From the NCBI RefSeq assembly GCF_009742825.1, contig NZ_WPCE01000003.1, forward strand, positions 1-47,890: a stretch of 47,890 nucleotides of DNA, read 5' to 3'. Every line of letters starts with the position of its first letter. Position 1 is the first letter of the stretch. This DNA comes from Halorubrum sp. CBA1125. GTDB taxonomy: Archaea; Halobacteriota; Halobacteria; Halobacteriales; Haloferacaceae. Made by a program: the position numbers and the translations under genes. The notes under the pieces were generated by a model that did not search any database, was not told where the DNA came from, and was given only the letters and a program-made list of their open reading frames with translations. Positions 1 to 7,023 of this stretch are shown here, piece by piece.

Positions 1-25
1 TTTCCCACCAGGTTTTTCGAGGAAC

Positions 26-59
26 GGTTCTCGAAGCGAACGAAGTGAGCGAGAGAACC
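26..59. repeat. Imperfect hairpin in intergenic repeat-like DNA
   Basis: The arms ggttctc (26-32) and gagaacc (53-59) are perfect reverse complements separated by 20 nt of purine-rich sequence of the gaagcgaacgaagtgagcg type. Such low-complexity stretches are common between haloarchaeal genes. The upstream gene is outside the window, so a terminator role for that gene is possible but cannot be judged. The rest of 1-251 shows no gene. Confidence 0.35.
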
Positions 60-255
60 CGACGGGAAAAAGGTGGATATGCACAGGTAGCGAACGGATA
101 GTTCTGAGAAATATAGCTGAAATAATATCCTTGCGAACCGTTCAACGACGTGTTATGTTCAATCAGACAAAACGCGTTACACTGGCCCTTATTCCGATAA
201 ACGGCAGACCCTACGTTGAATGACCGGCTGACAACGCAACTGTGCCGTTCTATGG

Positions 256-264
256 AATAAAACT
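256..264 (+). promoter_or_regulatory. TATA-like box of the first IclR gene
   Basis: The A/T-rich aataaaact lies 28-36 nt before the ATG at 292. This spacing fits an archaeal TATA box driving a leaderless or nearly leaderless transcript. No Shine-Dalgarno sequence is evident just before the start codon. Confidence 0.35.
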
Positions 265-291
265 AAGTAGGAGTAGACTGACCCGAAAATC

Positions 292-1053
292 ATGAGTGAA
301 GGTAACACCCATGTTCGATCGATAGATCGGACGCTCCGGATCGTGCAAGCGCTTCAAGAGCTCTCACGGGGGACGGTAACTGAGATATCGAACCACGTCG
401 GTCTGCCGAAAAGCACCGTCTACAATCACCTGCAAACGCTCTACGAAAACGAGTACGTCTCCCGGTCGGGAGAGGAGTATCACCTGGGGCTCCGCTTTCT
501 GGAGCATGGAGGGTATATCCGCAACCAGATGGACATCTTTCACGTAGCAAAACCTGAAGTCGAAGAATTGGCTGCAGAAACCGGCGAACTCGTCAACATG
601 CTCGTTGAAGAGCACGGTCGTGGTGTCTATCTCTACCGAGAGCGGGGCGAGCAAGCGGTGAACCTCGACTCGTACATCGGCAAGCGACAGTACCTCCACA
701 GTACCGCCTTCGGAAAGGCGATGCTCGCGTACATGGCTCCCGAGCGAGTGGACGAAATCCTCGATAAACATGGGATGATCAGCCGAACGGAACACACGAT
801 ATCCGACCGGGAAGAGCTGTCCCAAGAACTCGAGACCATCCGCGATCAGGGGTACGCGATAGACGACGAGGAAAGCCTCGAAGGCCTTCGCTGCGTGGCC
901 GCACCGATCTTGACCCAAGACGACGACGTGCTGGGTGCGGTGAGTATCTCCGGTCCAATAAGCCGGATCAGTGGCGACCGGTTCACGAAGGAGATACCGG
1001 AACTACTGCGAAGCACGACTAACGTCATCGAGATAAACATCACGTACTCGTAA
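292..1053 (+). CDS. IclR family transcriptional regulator
   Basis: A 253-residue protein with the IclR layout. A winged helix-turn-helix occupies about residues 14-60 (recognition helix around LPKSTVYNHLQTL), and a GAF-like effector domain runs from about 70 to 250 with the family pattern AKPEVEELAAETGEL and LHSTAFGKAMLAY. Haloarchaeal IclR proteins commonly control sugar-degradation operons as activators or repressors. Its neighbours are the broken ADP-ribosylglycohydrolase gene, which converges on it, and the apionate-type cluster further right, so a role in regulating that cluster is plausible but inferred. It closely resembles the IclR protein at 14495-15250 and looks intact. The ATG at 292 is the only start that keeps the whole HTH, and it fits the TATA spacing. 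Confidence 0.88.
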   Translation: MSEGNTHVRSIDRTLRIVQALQELSRGTVTEISNHVGLPKSTVYNHLQTLYENEYVSRSGEEYHLGLRFLEHGGYIRNQMDIFHVAKPEVEELAAETGELVNMLVEEHGRGVYLYRERGEQAVNLDSYIGKRQYLHSTAFGKAMLAYMAPERVDEILDKHGMISRTEHTISDREELSQELETIRDQGYAIDDEESLEGLRCVAAPILTQDDDVLGAVSISGPISRISGDRFTKEIPELLRSTTNVIEINITYS

Positions 1054-1147
1054 TTTCGTTTCACTTGTCTGAATTGACGTGACCTTGTCGGCGCGTGAGT
1101 TGCCTAGCACGCACCGTACCTAGCCGAGAACTCTCGTACTTTACGTA

Positions 1148-1405
1148 CGTAATATCGTAATTCCACTGCGAGATCTGTTCTGTTCTGCTGAATCTACATT
1201 TCACCTGATGATCTGCGTGCTACTAGTCGGACCTGGATACCCTGAACGTGTGAACTCGCCGTGCGAGCATCGTTCCAGGGGTGCCGTGTGCCGTACACTC
1301 TCATCGATCTCACGGACCTCCCGTCGAACGGCTCGTCGATACTATTGAACCGTTCATCCCTCCGCCTGCACAGCACCTCAATAATTACAATCGTAATCTC
1401 GTAAT
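1148..1405. other. Gene-free gap with two CGTAAT-pair motifs
   Basis: The 361-nt gap between the convergent genes ending at 1053 and 1415 holds no convincing gene. It contains two copies of a doublet, CGTAAT-N2-CGTAAT, at 1148-1161 (spacer at) and 1392-1405 (spacer ct). The 8-nt repeat period inside each doublet suggests a protein-binding site, but both lie downstream of the flanking genes, so a regulatory role is not supported by position. Confidence 0.25.
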
Positions 1406-1414
1406 GGGAATTGA

Positions 1415-2493
1415 TCACAACATCTCGTCGAGCGTCTCCTCGCGCTTGCCTGCTCGGCGACGTTCGTTTTCGAGCGCCTCGACCAGCCATTCGCTCACCG
1501 TCTCGAAGTCGACACCGTCGTGCCCGTGTACCTCCTCGAAGAACTCCGCGTTTGCCGACTCGCACACCTCGACCCAGTCGTCGCGAAGGCTCCCCGCACC
1601 CCGAAGCGCGCCCGTGAGGTTGCCGACGACGGCCGCGATGGTGTCGCAATCCCGTCCGAAGCTCGCAGCCTCGACGATCGATCGGTCGACGTCCCCCTCA
1701 CAGAGCTCCAGCACGCCGACGGCCGCGGGGAGTATCTCGGCGCTGTCTGCGCTGAACACGCGCCCCTCCTCGTACAGCTCTCGGTCCCACTCCACTGCGG
1801 GCCACCGCCAGTCGAGCAGTTCGTCGTAAAACTGCTCGACGAACTCGTCTATCGTCTCGCTCTCCTCGGCGAGCCCCCGCGCCCGATCGACCGCGCGGAA
1901 CACGGCGTCGGACGCCTGATTCTCGATCACCTCGATGACGCTTTCGACGGACGCGTCCGGCGAAAGCGCTTCGGCGACGCCCGCCGCGACGGCCGCCGCC
2001 GCGTCGCGGTTGAATCCGTCCTGGTTCACGGAGGCGATGTTGAACCCGTCCTGGTACGCCTGCCGCGGATCGCCCGCGTTGACGATGCCGACGGGCGCGA
2101 TCGACATCGTCGCCGTGCCGTCGGGACGTTCTCTCTTCCCGCCTCCCAGGGGTTGATTCCCGAAGCCAGTTTGCGTATCACGATCTCTTCCGTGACCCAG
2201 ACCCGTTCGGGGTTGAGGTGTTCCCGCAGCACGTCGGCGTACTCGTCGGGCGTGACGCGTCCACCTCGCTCGGTTATCGCGAGACACAGGTAGTGGCTCA
2301 TGACCGTATCGTCGGTGACCGTCCCCGGCTCCCCCTTGGCGTGGGGGTTATCGTACGCCCGGAACGTTTCGACTTTCCCGTACTCGCGCCGAACTCTGTC
2401 GTACGACCACCCCTCGACGGGTGCACCGAGCGCGTCCCCGATCGCTCCCCCCACGAGGCACCCGTACACGCGGTCCGCGATGGGTCGTGTCAT
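1415..2493 (-). pseudogene. ADP-ribosylglycohydrolase family gene, frameshifted
   Basis: Two overlapping frames together make one complete ADP-ribosylglycohydrolase (DraG/ARH-like) protein of about 357 residues. The 5' part, starting at 2493, has the N-terminal motif [15 protein letters not shown] and the metal-binding [12 protein letters not shown]. The 3' part has [14 protein letters not shown] and the second metal motif GRDCDTIAAVVGNLTGAL. The family hydrolyses N- or O-glycosidic bonds of ADP-ribosyl or related ribosyl compounds; the substrate here is unknown. The frame breaks at 2112-2121, where the 5-mer gccgt occurs twice in tandem. Removing one copy restores [13 protein letters not shown] exactly, and adding a single base would also restore the frame. 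All catalytic motifs survive, so the break is recent, programmed, or a sequence error. It lies downstream of, and on the same strand as, the broken IclR gene, and could be co-transcribed with it. Confidence 0.82.
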
Positions 2494-2623
2494 CGGCCGG
2501 TGTTCGGCTGTTTCGGTGTCTCCGGCCGACCCTGTGGCGATTCTGCCTCGTTTCGTAGTCCGGTCTCGCGATCGGCGGCGGTTCTCGCTCGGTCGTCGTG
2601 GTGGGCCATTGGGAATGTCTTTA

Positions 2624-3417
2624 TCATGAGACCTTGTTCCGGAGGATCTGCGCGTACCGCTTCACTATCGTCGCGGGACTCTCCGCGAACCGCTGGGCTT
2701 TGATGTGGGACCCGGGATTCGGGATCTCCTCTTCCCGTCCGACGATCCCAATAGCGCCGACGGTCTCCCGTCCGCGGTCCAACACGACGGGGGCGGCGAT
2801 ACTGCAGGCTTCGTCACCGGGACCGTCACACCCGTACGCGAACCCCTGTTCGCGTACCTCGGCGAGCGTGGCTTCCAACGCCTCCCGGTCGCCGTCGGCC
2901 TCCGACTGCGCGTCCGGGAGTCCGTGACGGTCGAGGACATCGTCCACGATCTCCGCGGGCAGGTGCGCCAAGAGCGCTCTTCCGAACGCCGTCGAGTGGA
3001 GGTGGTGTTCGGTTCCGAGGTAGTACGCCTCCTCCGCGGCGTCGGTCGCCAGCGACTGGCAGAGAAAGACACACCGTCCCTGCTGTTGGGTGGCGAACAG
3101 TGCGGTCGCGTCGGCCTCTCGAGCCAACTTCTCTACCTCGCTCTCGCGGTTCTGGCGAGTTCGTGGCCGCGAACCGCCCGATTTCCGTAGTGGAGGAAGC
3201 GAAATCCGAGCCGGTATCCGCCGTCACCTCTCGTGAGAAACCGGTGTTTCTCTAGCGTCCGCAGGTAGTAATGTATCGTGCTCCGCGAGTAGTCGATCTC
3301 GTCGGTCAGTCCGCTCGGCGTGACTTCGCCGTGCTGGGCCACCAGTTCGACAATAGTGAAAGCCGTCTCCAGCGACCCGATGGTTTTCCCCCCATTGGTA
3401 CCGTCTGGCGTGCTCAT
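2624..3417 (-). pseudogene. IclR family regulator gene, frameshifted
   Basis: The 5' frame (3417 to 3133) encodes the winged helix-turn-helix, with the recognition region around YSRSTIHYYLRTLEKH and then LGFRFLHYGNRAVRGHELA. The 3' frame, ending at 2624, encodes the effector domain, including EVEKLAREADATALF, LHSTAFGRALLAHLP and EACSIAAPVVLDRG. Adding one base near 3137-3150 joins them into a normal IclR protein of about 264 residues. As sequenced, translation stops at a TAG at 3133-3135, giving a 94-residue DNA-binding fragment with no effector domain. If that fragment were made it might still bind DNA. The gene lies between the F420-dependent dehydrogenase gene and the broken ADP-ribosylglycohydrolase gene, all on the minus strand. 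It could have been the local regulator of the apionate-type cluster. Confidence 0.82.
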
Positions 3418-3490
3418 AGGTCACGTGTCATTGTGGGGTTACTAAAGCCTACTCATGCCGTTCGATACTGTTGACGAACGGGTCGTTGTT

Positions 3491-3520
3491 CGACACGCGA
3501 ATTGACGTCGTCGCGTGTCG
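3491..3520. promoter_or_regulatory. Perfect 10-bp inverted repeat, possible terminator or operator
   Basis: The arms cgacacgcga (3491-3500) and tcgcgtgtcg (3511-3520) are perfect reverse complements around a 10-nt loop. The repeat lies downstream of the dehydrogenase gene ending at 3666 and 74 nt upstream of the IclR start at 3417. It could be a hairpin between the two transcripts or an operator for IclR autoregulation. No poly-T tract follows directly. Confidence 0.4.
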
Positions 3521-3665
3521 TGAGCGGTGATTCGCGAGCGGAGCGACGACCGCGAGGCATTTCGTCGGCGATTCGTTCTATAGTATCGACGTAACGGCCC
3601 CTCACGCTTCCGCTCGGTCGCTCGGCCGCCATCCGTGATACCCACGGAGCAGCCGGTGACGGCCG

Positions 3666-4640
3666 CTAGTATCGCGGCAGGATCTCGTCGGCCATCAGTT
3701 CGACGAACGCGTGTTGATCGGGGCTCGCGGAGTGTATCTCCACCTCGTCGAACCCGGCGTTTCGGGCGTCGTCGAGGGCGGTTCGGAGGTCGTCCGGATC
3801 GTCCGCTATTATCCAGCTGTCTGTCATCTCCTCGAGCGAGAGCTTCCGTCCCGCCTCCTCGATCTCCCGCGGATCCGCGATCGACTGGTCGAATCCCACG
3901 GCCTGCGGTCCCCGCCAGAACCCGACGCTCTCGAGCGCGTTCTCGTAGTCCTCGTCGTACGAGACCAGCAGCTGTTTGATGCGGCGGATGTCGTCGGGGT
4001 CGCGTCCGGCCGCTTCGGCCCCCGCTTCGAGGGCCGGCACGAGCGATTCGCGGTACCGCGCGTTGTCGACGAGCGTGAGGAACCCGTCGGCGTACTCGCC
4101 GGCGACCCGGGTCGTCTTCGGCCCGTTACCGGCGACGTACAGCGGAACCCGCTCGTCCGGGCGCGTGTACAGGTTGAGCGAGTTCGTCTCCCAGTAGTGG
4201 CCCTCGTAGTCGACGACCTCGCCGTCCCAGAGCCGAGTGATGATCTCGCACGCGTCGACCAACCGCCGTCGACGCTCGGGGTACGCGGGCCACTCGTACC
4301 CGAGCGGCACTTCGTTCATCGCCTCGCCCGTGGACAGCGCGAGGTGGACTCGCCCGGGGTACATCGCGCCCAACGTCGCGAACGCCTGTGCGATCATCCC
4401 CGGGTGGTAGCGTCCGATCGGAGGGGTGACGCCCGTACCGATGCGGACCGAGTCCGACCGTTCGAGCGCCGCCCCCAACCACGGCCACGCGGCGCCGCAG
4501 TGCGCGTCCGTGTGCCACCAGGGGTGGATGTGATCGCTCGTCCAGACGGTGTCGAACCCGGCCCCCTCGGCCAGCGACACGTGTTCCAGTAGCGTACTGG
4601 GGTCGTACTCCTCGTGAGCGGTGAACAAACCGATGTCCAT
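3666..4640 (-). CDS. F420-dependent sugar dehydrogenase (Fgd-like, LLM class)
   Basis: A 324-residue luciferase-like TIM barrel that aligns along its whole length with F420-dependent glucose-6-phosphate dehydrogenase (Fgd1). Conserved features are SDHIHPWWH (His37 and Trp41, matching Fgd1 His40 and Trp44), STGEAMNE (Glu105, matching the proton donor Glu109), an N-terminal Glu near residue 10 and IAQAFATLGAMYPGR. By my recollection of Fgd1, its three glucose-6-phosphate phosphate ligands Lys198, Lys259 and Arg283 are replaced here by about Asn, Asp and Ser. I therefore infer a non-phosphorylated sugar substrate oxidised at C1 to a lactone with coenzyme F420. The gene is divergent from the lactonase-RLP-kinase-oxidoisomerase cluster, sharing a 118-nt promoter region, which suggests it supplies the first step. 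Family assignment is firm; the substrate is not. Confidence 0.85.
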   Translation of the reverse strand: MDIGLFTAHEEYDPSTLLEHVSLAEGAGFDTVWTSDHIHPWWHTDAHCGAAWPWLGAALERSDSVRIGTGVTPPIGRYHPGMIAQAFATLGAMYPGRVHLALSTGEAMNEVPLGYEWPAYPERRRRLVDACEIITRLWDGEVVDYEGHYWETNSLNLYTRPDERVPLYVAGNGPKTTRVAGEYADGFLTLVDNARYRESLVPALEAGAEAAGRDPDDIRRIKQLLVSYDEDYENALESVGFWRGPQAVGFDQSIADPREIEEAGRKLSLEEMTDSWIIADDPDDLRTALDDARNAGFDEVEIHSASPDQHAFVELMADEILPRY

Positions 4641-4758
4641 ACCGGTTGTCCTGGTCGCGTGACAATATATCTATCGCGGGGAGCCCCCACCCTTCTCGGG
4701 AACCCCGGCGATGGCAGCGCATGATTTATGTGGATCATCCACGCAGTACCCATTCGAA
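4641..4758. promoter_or_regulatory. Divergent promoter region with operator-like palindrome
   Basis: This gap separates the Fgd-like gene (minus) and the MBL lactonase gene (plus). For the minus strand, aatatat at 4664-4670 lies 24-30 nt before the start at 4640. For the plus strand, tttat at 4725-4729 lies about 30 nt before the ATG at 4759. Between that box and the ATG is a perfect palindrome, gtggat-c-atccac, at 4730-4742, where a bound repressor could block initiation. The regulator is unknown; a nearby IclR protein is the obvious candidate. Confidence 0.5.
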
Positions 4759-5649
4759 ATGATTTGTTCGACCTGGGGCGACTGGTTCGTGTCCGACGAG
4801 ATCGAAGCGACCGATCCCGACGGCCTGTCGATCTGGTACCTCGGCTGTAACGGATTCGTCCTCCGGACCGCGGAGACGACGGTGTACATCGACCCGTACT
4901 TCGGGAACGGCAAGCCGCCGTGGACGATACGGATGATCCCCGTGCCGATGGATCCGGCCGACGCGACGATGTGTGACGCCGTCCTCGTCACCCACGAACA
5001 CATCGATCACATGCACGAGCCGTCGTTCAGACCGCTCGTCGAGAACTGCGGGGCGACGATCTGCGCGCCGGAGGCCTCCTACGAGAACCCCGATCTCGAA
5101 CTGGAACACGAGGTTCCCGCCGAGCAGAAGCGGGTCATCCGCGCCGGCGACACGCTCCAGATCGGCGACCTGACCGTCCACGTTCGGGGCGGAAACGACC
5201 CCGACGCGATCGAAGAGGTCTCCTACGTCGTCGAACACGAGTCGGGGACGTTCTTCAACGGCGGAGACAGCCGGCCGACCGAGGCGTTCTACGATATCGG
5301 CGAGGAGTTCGACATCGACGTCGGCTCGCTCACGTTCGGGACCGCCGGACGCATTCATCATCAAGACGAGGACGAGACGCGCGTCGAGCGGTGGTACAGC
5401 GACGAGAACGACGTCGTCGAGATGGCCACCGCCCTCCAGCTGGATCGGCTCCTCCCCTGCCACCACGACATGTGGAAAGGGGTGCGCGGTGACCCGACGT
5501 CGCTCTTCCAGCACGCGGCGTCGTTCGAGTACCCGACGACGATCGAACCGGTCCAGATCGGAGACCGCGTCACCGTGGGCTCGCCGGGGATCGCCTCGCT
5601 CCGGTCGATCCAAGAGGGCTGGGACGACTCGAAGCGGTGGCCCCGATGA
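4759..5649 (+). CDS. UlaG-like metallo-beta-lactamase-fold hydrolase, probable sugar lactonase
   Basis: A 296-residue protein of the MBL fold in the L-ascorbate-6-phosphate lactonase (UlaG) group. The metal site HxHxDH is visible as THEHIDHMH (residues 78-86), followed by GGDSRPTEAF and a C-terminal PCHHDMWKG. I chose the ATG at 4759 over the in-frame ATG at 4711. It aligns with the paralogue at 10499-11386 (MICSTWGD against MVHSTWGD), it fits the TATA spacing, and the earlier start would cover the palindrome. It is the first gene of a run with the RLP, kinase and oxidoisomerase genes. The best inference is hydrolysis of a sugar lactone, such as apionolactone, made by the divergent dehydrogenase. 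UlaG itself acts on a phosphorylated lactone, so specificity is unproven. Confidence 0.83.
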   Translation: MICSTWGDWFVSDEIEATDPDGLSIWYLGCNGFVLRTAETTVYIDPYFGNGKPPWTIRMIPVPMDPADATMCDAVLVTHEHIDHMHEPSFRPLVENCGATICAPEASYENPDLELEHEVPAEQKRVIRAGDTLQIGDLTVHVRGGNDPDAIEEVSYVVEHESGTFFNGGDSRPTEAFYDIGEEFDIDVGSLTFGTAGRIHHQDEDETRVERWYSDENDVVEMATALQLDRLLPCHHDMWKGVRGDPTSLFQHAASFEYPTTIEPVQIGDRVTVGSPGIASLRSIQEGWDDSKRWPR

Positions 5650-5698
5650 CGGGACACGCGACGCCCCGAACTGGGCTCAGGCACGCGGAAGCGAACAG

Positions 5699-5740
5699 CC
5701 AGACCGACGCGAGACACGACCAGACAGACGCGAGACACCG
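5699..5740 (+). repeat. Imperfect 21-bp tandem repeat between MBL and RLP genes
   Basis: Two copies of a 21-nt unit (ccagacNgacgcgagacac plus two bases) lie head to tail at 5699-5719 and 5720-5740 in the 99-nt gap before the RLP start at 5749. The gap has no clear promoter, so the repeat probably sits in the leader between two co-transcribed genes. Confidence 0.5.
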
Positions 5741-5748
5741 AGAGACAC

Positions 5749-7023
5749 ATGTCACGGTTTAAAGCGACCTACCGAATCGAAACGTCGCACTCGCTCGAGG
5801 AAGCGGCGGAATCGATGGCGGGCGAGCAGTCTTCCGGAACGTTCGTCGACGTTCCGGGCGAAACCGACGAACTGCGCGAGCGACACGGCGCGCGCGTCGC
5901 GCGCGTCACCGAACTCGACACGGTCGACGAGCCGACGCTTCCCGGATCCTCCCCCCCTGACGATGTCGACGAACCCGAGTCGTACACGCGCGCCGAGATC
6001 GACCTCTCCTTCCCGATGAGGAACGTCGGTTCCTCGCTGCCGAACCTGCTGACGACCGTCGCGGGCAACCTGTTCGAACTCAGTCCGTTTTCCGGGCTCC
6101 GCCTGCTGGACATCGACGTTCCGGCGGCGCTGGCCGACGCCTACCCCGGTCCCCAGTTCGGCATCGAAGGGACCCGCGAGATCGTCGATGTCTGGGACCG
6201 CCCGATCGTGGGGACGATCGTCAAACCCAACGTGGGCCTCTCACCGCAGGAGACTGCCGACCTCGTCGAGACGCTGGTCGACGCCGGACTCGACTTCATC
6301 AAAGACGACGAACTGATCGCCGACCCGCCGTACTCCCCCGTGGAAGACCGGATCGAGGCCGTGATGGACGTTATCCACCGTCACGAGGACCGGACGGGCG
6401 AGAAGGTCATGTACGCCTGTAACATCACCGGCGACGTCGACGAGATGCTCGCGCGCCACGACGTCGTGAAGGAGGCCGGGGGCAACTGCGTGATGGTGAG
6501 CGTCAACAGCGTGGGACTCACCGGCCTCACCGAACTCCGGCGCCACGCTGACCTCCCGATCCACGCTCACCGGAACGGCTGGGGAGCCCTCTCGCGCTGC
6601 CCGCAGCTCGGGTTCGAGTACGCGGCCTACCAGAAGTTCTGGCGCCTCGCCGGCGTCGATCACATGCACGTCAACGGGATCCGCAACAAGTTCTGTGAGT
6701 CCGACGAATCGGTGATCAGGTCGGCGCGGACGTGTCAGACCCCTATCGTCGACGAGGGCGACACCGTGATGCCCGTCTTCTCTTCGGGCCAGTGGGCGGG
6801 ACAGGCCCCCGAAACTTACGAGGCGCTCGGCAACGTCGACTGCATGTACCTCGCCGGCGGCGGCATTCTCGGCCACCCCGACGGGCCAGCCGCGGGCGTC
6901 GAACACCTCAAGCAGGGCTGGGAGGCCGCCATGCGGGGCATCCCACTCGAGGAGTACGCCGAGGATCACGAGGAGCTTCGACGGGCGATCGACCACTACG
7001 GCCCCGTCGGGAGTGGTCGCTGA
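5749..7023 (+). CDS. oiaX: RuBisCO-like protein, probable 3-oxo-isoapionate-4-phosphate transcarboxylase/hydrolase
   Basis: A 424-residue RuBisCO large-subunit homologue. Residues matching the RuBisCO active site are visible: Lys159 (VKPN, position 175), Lys185-Asp187-Glu188 (IKDDE, the carbamylated Lys and Mg ligands 201/203/204), His272 and His274 (IHAHRNG), HVNG at 307-310, Lys314 (loop-6 position 334), SSGQWAG, and GGGILGHPDGPAAG (phosphate binding). The second Lys of the usual KPK motif is Asn. The next two genes encode a DUF1537 kinase and an ApnO-type oxidoisomerase, which matches the bacterial OiaX pathway, where the RLP converts 3-oxo-isoapionate 4-phosphate to 3-phosphoglycerate and glycolate. 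There is no mtn-type methionine-salvage neighbour, so an MtnW role is unlikely. The stop overlaps the kinase start (TGATG), implying translational coupling. RLP identity is very secure; the exact reaction is inferred from context. Confidence 0.85.
   Translation: MSRFKATYRIETSHSLEEAAESMAGEQSSGTFVDVPGETDELRERHGARVARVTELDTVDEPTLPGSSPPDDVDEPESYTRAEIDLSFPMRNVGSSLPNLLTTVAGNLFELSPFSGLRLLDIDVPAALADAYPGPQFGIEGTREIVDVWDRPIVGTIVKPNVGLSPQETADLVETLVDAGLDFIKDDELIADPPYSPVEDRIEAVMDVIHRHEDRTGEKVMYACNITGDVDEMLARHDVVKEAGGNCVMVSVNSVGLTGLTELRRHADLPIHAHRNGWGALSRCPQLGFEYAAYQKFWRLAGVDHMHVNGIRNKFCESDESVIRSARTCQTPIVDEGDTVMPVFSSGQWAGQAPETYEALGNVDCMYLAGGGILGHPDGPAAGVEHLKQGWEAAMRGIPLEEYAEDHEELRRAIDHYGPVGSGR

Noticed and set aside
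5749-7023. Genuine CO2-fixing form III RuBisCO
   Set aside because: The KPK motif is altered, overall sequence is divergent, and the neighbours are a DUF1537 kinase and an ApnO-type enzyme, not AMP-pathway genes.
5749-7023. MtnW-type enolase of methionine salvage
   Set aside because: No mtn or other methionine-salvage gene is nearby, while kinase and oxidoisomerase fit the apionate route.
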